Shown here piece by piece: positions 57,361 through 64,000 of a DNA stretch of 64,000 nt. Every line of letters begins with the position of its first letter. The first letter of the stretch is position 1. The stretch lies in NCBI GenBank assembly GCA_024364735.1, contig JAGFNQ010000855.1, positions 52,340-116,339 of the forward strand. Direction: 5' to 3'. The notes under the pieces are model-generated. The model searched no databases. It was not told the DNA's origin and saw nothing but the letters and a program-made list of their open reading frames with translations. The translations under genes were made by a program, and so were the position numbers. This DNA is from Boesenbergia rotunda. Taxonomy: Eukaryota > Streptophyta > Magnoliopsida > Zingiberales > Zingiberaceae.

Positions 57361-58300
57361 TGGAAGCTCTTCACCGGACTAACAGCCGACAGCGCAAAGA
57401 CGCCAGGAGTTGAGGGGGAGCCCAGGGGTGAATTAGGTATAATTTATTTTAAATGTCAGTTTTAAATTACATATTACATGTTTTAAGTGCAAGGAGAGAG
57501 GGCACTACAAAAATTAGTGTCCTACTCGTAAGACTCGTTCATCACCGGCGGCAAAGGAAATCCCGCACCCGGAGTCTGGAGGGACAAGAGCCACGTATGG
57601 TGCCTCAAATGCGAAGAGTACGGACACTACAAAAATAAGTGTCCGGCAAAGGTACGCAAAATTTACATCCGAAAAATTTTCAAATTCCAGCAGTATCCTA
57701 TGTAGATAATTTAGTTAATTTTTCTGAAAAATTAAACTTTATGAATAATCAAGTCAATATTCTGCATGACCAATTACAAAATATCGATAATATTAAAATA
57801 TCAGAAATTAACTATTTAATCCATAATGTTAATTCAATAATTTCTGAAATTAATTCTGATAAAATTAATTCTGTAATTAATCTTAATGTTGATTCTGAAA
57901 TTAGTCTTAATGATAATTATGAAATTAAATATGATATTCCTCAAATTAAATCTGATAATTTTAAGGATTATCCTGAAATTAAATCTGTTAATTTTAAGGA
58001 TAATCCTGAAATTAATTTTTAAATTCTTAAGGATAATCTTGAAATTAATTTTGAAATTCTTAAGGATAATCCTGAAATTAATTTTGAAATGCTTAAGGAT
58101 AATCTTGAAATTAAATATAAAAATGTAAATAATAATTCTGAAATTAATTTTGAAAACTTAGAGATTAATTCTGAAAATATTGAAGATATTTCTGAGGATA
58201 AGGACGATTTTTTTGAGGATATTCTTGAGGCTATTAAAGATATACTGAGGATAACTTTGAGGATATTGAAAATTCTTTAGACAATAATTTAATTATTTTC
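57361..58300 (+). pseudogene. Gag remnant of element Y: two zinc knuckles and a repetitive tail
   Basis: Two CCHC knuckles follow each other in different frames: 57479-57520 (CFKCKERGHYKN, then a TAG before the last Cys) and 57601-57642 (CLKCEEYGHYKNKC). The capsid part is absent; only about 90 bp separate the primer-binding site from the first knuckle region. Downstream, 57639-58022 is open for 127 codons, rich in Asn, Ile, Glu and Lys, perhaps replacing the Gag coiled coil. It ends in 33-bp repeats (57943-58130) coding an 11-residue unit like NPEINFEILKD. Confidence 0.7.
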
Positions 58301-58599
58301 TAGAGAATTCTGATAACTATTATAAAACATTAACTAGTTGCCCAAATTACTCCACCTACTGTGAAGATATAGAAGGATATGATGATGAGGATTAGAAGGA
58401 AATTGAATTTTCTAGGATTGAGGATTTAGTTATTAAAGTTCACAAAAAGTCAAACAAATCAAAATTGTTAGAAAATTTTGAAAAATTGAATAAAGCAGAA
58501 ATAGTAAATGAATCAAAAATTTTCAAAATGATGAAATTAAGCCCACAACTATTAATTAATCATTTCAACCTTAATTATCGAACCTTAATAAATCTTTAA

Positions 58600-59060
58600 T
58601 TATTTCAATATTAATTAATCTTTAACTATTTCACCCACTAATCAATTTAACTTCAATTAAATCTTAATTAATTCAACATCAATTAATTCTTAATCAATTT
58701 AACTTCAATTAAATCTTAATTAATTCAACATCAATTAATTGTTAATTAATTTAACTTCAATTAAATCTTAATTAATCAACATCAATTAATTATTAATCAA
58801 TTTAACTTCAATTAAATCTTAATTAATTCAACCTCAATTAATTCTTAATTAATTTAACTTCAATTAAATATTAATTAATTCAATGTCAATTAATTCTTAA
58901 TTAATTAAATCTTAATTTATTCAATGTCAATTAATTCTAAATTAATTTAACTTCAATTAAAACTTAATCAATTCAACTTCAATTAATTCTTAATCAACTT
59001 AATTAAATCTTAATTAATTCAGCTTAAATCCAATTAATTCTTAATTAACGTAATAAGTCC
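58600..59060 (+). repeat. 52-bp AT-rich tandem repeat, about 8 copies
   Basis: The unit contains TTAACTTCAATTAAATCTTA and TTCAACATCAATTAATTC. No coding potential. Confidence 0.85.
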
Positions 59061-59399
59061 TTAATTAATTTTAATCTCTAATTAAATCTTAACAATGTAA
59101 ATTAAGACTTAAACTTAATTAAATCTTAATAACTCAAACTGTAATAAAATAAAATCCTACCTAAGTGAAACCCCCAACTAAATAACAACAAATATGTCAA
59201 AGTGGGTTGGCATATTCGCGGGTTCACACGACATGTATTAAATCGGGAATTTGATACATCTTTAGAATCTTAATTAAATGTTTTGACTTGTTTGACTCAT
59301 GCATATTTGTCATGCCATGCATCTGCTTATTTTTTTAATTTATGTCATGTCATTCATATTTAAATTTATGCATAACGTAGAACGGTTATAGGAAAAAGA

Positions 59400-59645
59400 A
59401 TAGTTAAAATTTGAACAACCTAGTATTAGGTGGAGGTGAGATGATCGTACATTAGGGAAGCCGTCTGGTGGAACTAGCCGAAACTACCGATCCAAAACCT
59501 AAGCTAGTTAGACCAAAATTTTTCAAGAAGTAATTTGAAAATGAATTTTATATAAAAGGCTTTGTCAAGGAAAGGGTTGTTGCTCCAATAAGGCTACGAC
59601 CAAAGAAGGCCTCTGTGCCTCACCAAAACCTGGAAGCTGATTACC
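59400..59645 (+). other. gag-pol spacer, copy 3
   Basis: Matches 11245-11485 at roughly 80% by eye (GTGGAGGTGAGATGAT, CTACCGATCCAAAACC, AAGGCTACGACCAAAGAAGG), although the genes on both sides are gone in this element. Confidence 0.8.
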
Positions 59646-61610
59646 TAAAATCAAATTCACTTTGCTATTTGATAAATTTGAATCTAACACAAGTTTCGAT
59701 TAAATCTTAGATTTAATAATCAATTATGAAAAATGATTCAAGCATCTCACAATACACCTACAAGGCAACCATAATTGCTTTATTGAGACATCTAGAATGG
59801 GTGAGATGTTAAGGACTAATAAATTGAAAAATGTTTTTCAAATTTCTTAGAATATTTTTCTAAAAATTTATTTTCAAAATAGTGCTTTAACATAATAAAA
59901 TTTTTTGGAATTCATGATTGTCTGATTGTTTATACGTATTATACATTTTCAAAAGTATATCGTTTCAAAAATGTTTGACCTACACAATTAGACACAAGCC
60001 TCTTAGGTCAACACTAAAGTCCCTTAAGGCACTTAGATAGAGTCAAACGATGTTGGTGTAAGGGGGAGTTTTTGTTTAAATGTTTTTTTTTTTGAAAATT
60101 ATGCTTCAAAAATCCTTATCACTTCATAATGTTTTTCGAAAACGGTGATTTAAATCACTATCACGTATGTTTTTTTTAAAAAAAAACTTATGCTTTCTAA
60201 ATTGTGGTTTCAAAATTTATCTTCCTGAAAATTATTGTTCATTTGATTTTGATAAACCCTAAAGACACAGAGGAAGGTCTACTTCATGATCTACAAGGAC
60301 TCCTAGGATGTGTCAAATTTAGGGGGAGTCTGAGTCAAAAGAAAACTTTCTCACAAGTTTTTTCTGGCAATTATTTGTTTTGAAATTATTAGATAATTCT
60401 TTTGGTCTGAACTAAACCCTAAAGACTCAGAGGAACAGTACTTGTAGTCAACAAGCTTACAAGGGCTGTGTCAGGTTTAGGGGGAGGTCAAATTAATAGA
60501 ATTAGTAAGCATTTCAAAGTAATATGTTTGCGTGCACTGTATTGTTAAAATCCTTTTAAAAACATAAGAATTTTTACTATCATACATTCACTTTCAATTT
60601 TTTTTTGAAATTAATACTTACTTGAATTTGGAGAATTTCTAGGATACTTAGGAAAATGTCCTTGTAGATAACAGGATTTCCTAGGATTGTGTCAGACTGG
60701 AAAAGAGATCAAGTCAAGTAAAGTATTATGTCTTCAAAAATGCTAATATTTTTCAAAGAGTACTTATACTTTCTTATACTTCTCAAAAATTGCTAATATT
60801 TTTCAAAAAGAGCCTATATTTTCAAAAATGCCTAATATTTTTCAAAAAAATATGTATATTTTTCAAAAAGCTTATAATATTTTTCAAAAGTACTTGCATT
60901 TTTCAAAGCTCATAATATTTTTCAAAAATACTTGCACTTTTCAAAGCTCATAGTATTTTTTTTAAAGTTATGCATTTTCCAAAAATATTGCATTTTTCAA
61001 AAAGTGCCAAACATCTCTAAAAAATACTAGTATTTTCTCAAAAATTGCAAAATTTCTTTCAAAATACTAATATTTTTATAAAGTGCATAATATTTTCCAA
61101 AGTACAAATTTATTTTGTGCAAAATGCATAACGTGTTTTAATTGCATAATCTTTTATGAGTGTGTTTGTTTAAATTTATCTAAGTTCAACATATTATACT
61201 AAAAGTTCAAAATATTTCTAACTTGTTGCTATGCTTCAAAAATTTATATTTTCGAAAGGAAAACGTTATTTATTGTTGGTGCAAGCATTTCTGTCGGTTT
61301 TTTTATGTATTACAAAGGGGGAGAGAACGGTTAAGTTAAGAGTAACTTAGATTTTTTTTTCTTCTTCCCAAAGGATCAAAATGAAATCAAAATGTTTTAT
61401 TCAAAATGGGGAGAGTCCAAATGAAATCAAAATGATTTCTTCAAAAATGGGTCAACTTAAGACTGGAAATTTTTTCTTTTTCTCCCAAAGGATAGAGAGC
61501 CTTCCCAATGGATCAAAATGTGTTTTCAAAACTTAGATCAGTTTTTTTTCTCTTTTGATCCCAAGGGTTATAGCCCTTTCAACCAATCTAAACTAAGATA
61601 TTGTCAAACA
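59646..61610 (+). other. post-pol-like region of element Y
   Basis: Non-coding, with many TTTTTCAAAA units from about 60720 to 61100, as in 14880-16210. A module with GGGGGAG at its end occurs near 60253-60330 and again near 60414-60490, with a weaker form at 60646-60710. ACAAAGGGGGAGAGAACGG near 61311 parallels the purine tract near 15466. Confidence 0.65.
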
Positions 61611-61611
61611 T

Positions 61612-61626
61612 CAAAAAGGGCAAGAT
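61612..61626 (+). promoter_or_regulatory. polypurine tract of element Y
   Basis: AAAAAGGGCAAGAT just before the 3' LTR. Confidence 0.7.
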
Positions 61627-62829
61627 TGTTAGTGCAAGATGCATCAATGATGTCCTCCTCTAAGTGTTTCAATGTTCGACAATATGCTTAAGTCAGTGCT
61701 ACATTGAACAAGGGAAGGGTGAGTCAAGAGAGGAGTAACAAAGTGAAGAAAAAATCCTAGTTAACCTAGGCACTAAGCCCTAGTTCTAAGAATTGGGCAC
61801 AAGACCTGGTGAGTGAAGTTGGGCACTAAGACCTGGTGAGTGAAGCTGGGCACTAAGACCTGGTGAGTGAAGATAGGCACTAAGACCTGGTGAGTGAAGC
61901 TGGGCAAATGTCTTGACGAGTGCAGTTAGGCACTAAGTCCAGGACCTAGGGGTTGGGCACGAAGTCGTGGTCGGAGGGATTTATCAACCTAGCTGAGCGA
62001 TGACTAAGGACAGAAGTAGAGACGGGTTGAGGTTCGGACGTCTCAAGATCCGAGAGTATCGAAGGCTAAGCAAAAGACCACCCTAATGGACTGGGTGATA
62101 ACCGTCTCCTGAGAGGAGTAGGTGAAAGGCGCGTTCCCAGGGGTGGGAACTTACGTCGGTTCGACCTAGGGTTTCACGGAAATCCGAAGTCAGAACCATT
62201 TCCTTAAGGTTAAGATTATTTGCATGTTTGCCTTATATTTATGTATCTTGCAGGTACCTAAAATTGAAGACAAAGCAGGCAAACAAACACACAACAGGGC
62301 TGGAAAGAAGTCTTTTAGGCGCCCCCATCAAATAGGGCACCGCATTGATGCAGGCGCCTCAATGAACCAGGGTGCCTCAATCAATGAGGTGCATCAATGG
62401 TCCAGGGCACCCTGGTCAACACCGTTATCGGCTGCTGCGAGTTCGGAGCAGAGATAAGCTTTGACCAAGCCCTATGAGGCGCCCCATTCATCACAGGCGC
62501 CCCAATGAAAGCTATAAAAGGGGCTTCGACCCCTCAGCTCAAACACATCATTCGGAAACTATTCTAAGCTTCCCAAGTAATGACAAAGTGCTAACGACGA
62601 AGCTCTGCGACCAAGGATGCTCCAGGAGGAAGTGCGCGGCACTTCGGAGGTCCAGATCGGCGGAGTCTTCAACTCTGTTTTTTCGGTTTGAATTTACTTT
62701 TCGCAAGTATTTTATCTATTCTTTTGATTGTAAACTGTGCACTATAAGATGGGGTTCTCCACCTCCGGAAAGTCCGGAAAGGAGACCATTAGTGGACGGG
62801 TGTTCCTGTGCTTAGGCCTTGGATGTACA
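61627..62829 (+). repeat. 3' LTR of element Y, interrupted
   Basis: Starts TGTTAGTGCAAGATGC and matches the 5' LTR to GGCCTTGGATGTACA, where LTR A7 begins. About five 27-bp units are at 61790-61945, and TATAAAA at 62513-62519. Confidence 0.92.
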
Positions 62830-64000
62830 TGTTGGGACCGGGTGCATGTTGACATGGATGCGAGTTCGTAATTTTAAAATTAATTACGTGCAGCGGAAGG
62901 TTTAGCATAAATAATTTCTCAAATTATTTAACCACACATCTAAGCATGCAACCTTATGTTGTGTAGACATGATCATATATTTAAAATTTTGCAGAAACGT
63001 AAACTAATTTACTTGTTACCTCGCGTAACTCAAAGAAAGGGACGAGATCCAACCGTAAGCGTCCCTCGGAAGCTCCGCCTCTATTCGTGTCCACGCCGAG
63101 TATCTTCGGGAGGACTTCGCAAAGCCATGAGTTTTGTGTTTTCGAGAACTACTAGATTCTCCGAGAACGCGACAAGAAACCAAGAGAGAAGTAATCATAT
63201 CAGAAAAACTCACCACCAAGGTTGGCCGGAATCACAATTCCGGCGAGGAGGAAGATGACTTGCGCCCAATCCCAAGGTGATGATGGTCGGAGAGGAAGAT
63301 CGTCCCAACGGAAGAACTTCGTCACCTCGGTGCTTCTCCTTGTGCTCACGGCAAGAAGAAGGGAGAAGAGGTGTGGCCGGCCAAGAGGAAGAAGGGAGGA
63401 GAGGGAGAGAGCCCAAGCAAGAATACTTGGATTATTTCGAATGAATTCCAAGCATTGCATTAGGTCCTTTATATAGTGGCCTCTCAACCGCCAAGTCTCC
63501 TTTTCTTATGGAATAAATTTTCATAAGAAATTTATCATATAAATTTTCTATGACTTATTCCATCATGCCAAGTCTTGATTTTATATCATGGTTAAAATCA
63601 TATTTTAATTCATGATAAAAATCAACCAAGTCTCCTTTTCTTATGGAATAAATTTTCATAAGAAATTTATCATATAAATTTCTTTATATAAATTTCTTTA
63701 TCATGGTAAATCAATCCATGATTGATTTTATAAAATAAAATAAACCAATCCATGGTTCATTTTAATTTTCATGAAAAATAAATTTCTTTATATAAATTTC
63801 TTTATCATGGTAAATCAATCCATGATTGATTTTATAAAATAAAATAAACCAATCCATGGTTCATTTTAATTTCCATGAAAAATAAATTTAATATAAATTT
63901 CTTTATATAAATTTCTTTATATAAATTTCTTTATCATGGTAAATCAATCCATGATTGATTTTATAAAATAAAATAAACCAATCCATGGTTCATTTTATTT
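62830..64000 (-). repeat. family A LTR A7, continues beyond the window
   Basis: Plus strand starts TGTTGGGACCGGGTGC and shares the conserved GC-rich block and the TATA box (63468-63475). It lies inside the 3' LTR of element Y. Its far end and target duplication are not visible. Confidence 0.92.
63669..64000 (-). repeat. tandem repeat of about 110 bp, 3 copies
   Basis: Each unit holds CTTTATCATGGTAAATCAAT, CATGATTGATTTTATAAAA and CCAATCCATGGTTCATTTTA. The other family A LTRs carry one to three looser versions here, so copy number varies and changes LTR length. Confidence 0.85.

Larger units (their letters stand above)
55925..62829 (+). mobile_element. element Y: SIRE-derived non-autonomous element
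   Basis: 5' LTR 55925-57345, primer-binding site, 4.3-kb interior, purine tract, 3' LTR from 61627 (cut at 62829 by family A LTR A7). The interior keeps two zinc-knuckle remnants, a repetitive AT-rich segment, the gag-pol spacer and the post-pol region, but no protease, integrase, RT or RNase H. It must have depended on a related SIRE-like element. LTRs differ by several percent by eye, so it is not recent. The five bases before it are TTCTT. Confidence 0.85.

Overview
The window is repeat-dense plant (angiosperm) DNA. I find no host protein-coding gene, rRNA gene or functional tRNA gene in it. Almost every base belongs to LTR retrotransposons, mostly Ty1/copia, which are nested, truncated or reduced to solo LTRs. 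The lineages seen are a long-LTR copia (family A, LTR about 2.2-2.4 kb), several SIRE/Maximus-like copia families with Gag zinc knuckles and internal purine tracts, two older copia fragments, a Tekay/Del-like Ty3/gypsy family with very long LTRs (TGTAACG...CGTTACA) and a chromodomain remnant, and a Tat/Retand-like solo LTR. The repeat types suggest a large-genome monocot, perhaps Zingiberales, but this is a low-confidence inference. There are two N gaps (10459-11124 and 31063-31096).

Layout. 1-2285: 5' LTR end, primer-binding site and gag of a SIRE-like element. 2286-10458: family A element A1, the best preserved element, with an uninterrupted 1044-codon pol and a gag broken by two stops; its 3' LTR runs into a gap. 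11125-17582: pol, post-pol region and 3' LTR of a SIRE-like element. 17583-20963: a decayed copia pol on the plus strand, containing a 393-bp foldback element with a perfect 5-bp target duplication, then a minus-strand copia fragment with a 301-bp LTR. 21374-22288: LTR debris. 22294-28502: a minus-strand Tekay-like element with a 3.77-kb LTR and an essentially non-coding interior. 28503-38750: three joined pieces of family A, one inverted across a gap and two sharing an LTR. 38751-49787: gag and LTR of a SIRE-like element (minus), whose LTR holds a 2-kb solo LTR and a Tekay-like solo LTR that itself holds a family A solo LTR. 49788-51377: LTR remnants. 51378-55924: a decayed minus-strand copia pol with a family A solo LTR inside it. 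55925-62829: a SIRE-derived element lacking protease to RNase H. 62830-64000: start of another minus-strand family A LTR.

Function. The encoded proteins (Gag, protease, integrase, reverse transcriptase, RNase H) would package, copy and reinsert element RNA. Only A1 pol looks nearly competent. The non-coding parts hold the most unusual signals: arrays of short hairpins with a fixed loop and covarying stems in SIRE-like LTRs, a three-hairpin cluster in the family A leader found in two copies, a foldback element with Tekay-like ends and inverted Pol III boxes, and a gag-pol spacer kept in a non-autonomous derivative. Solo LTRs with exact 5-bp target duplications let the insertion order be read: LTR C before Tekay before family A.
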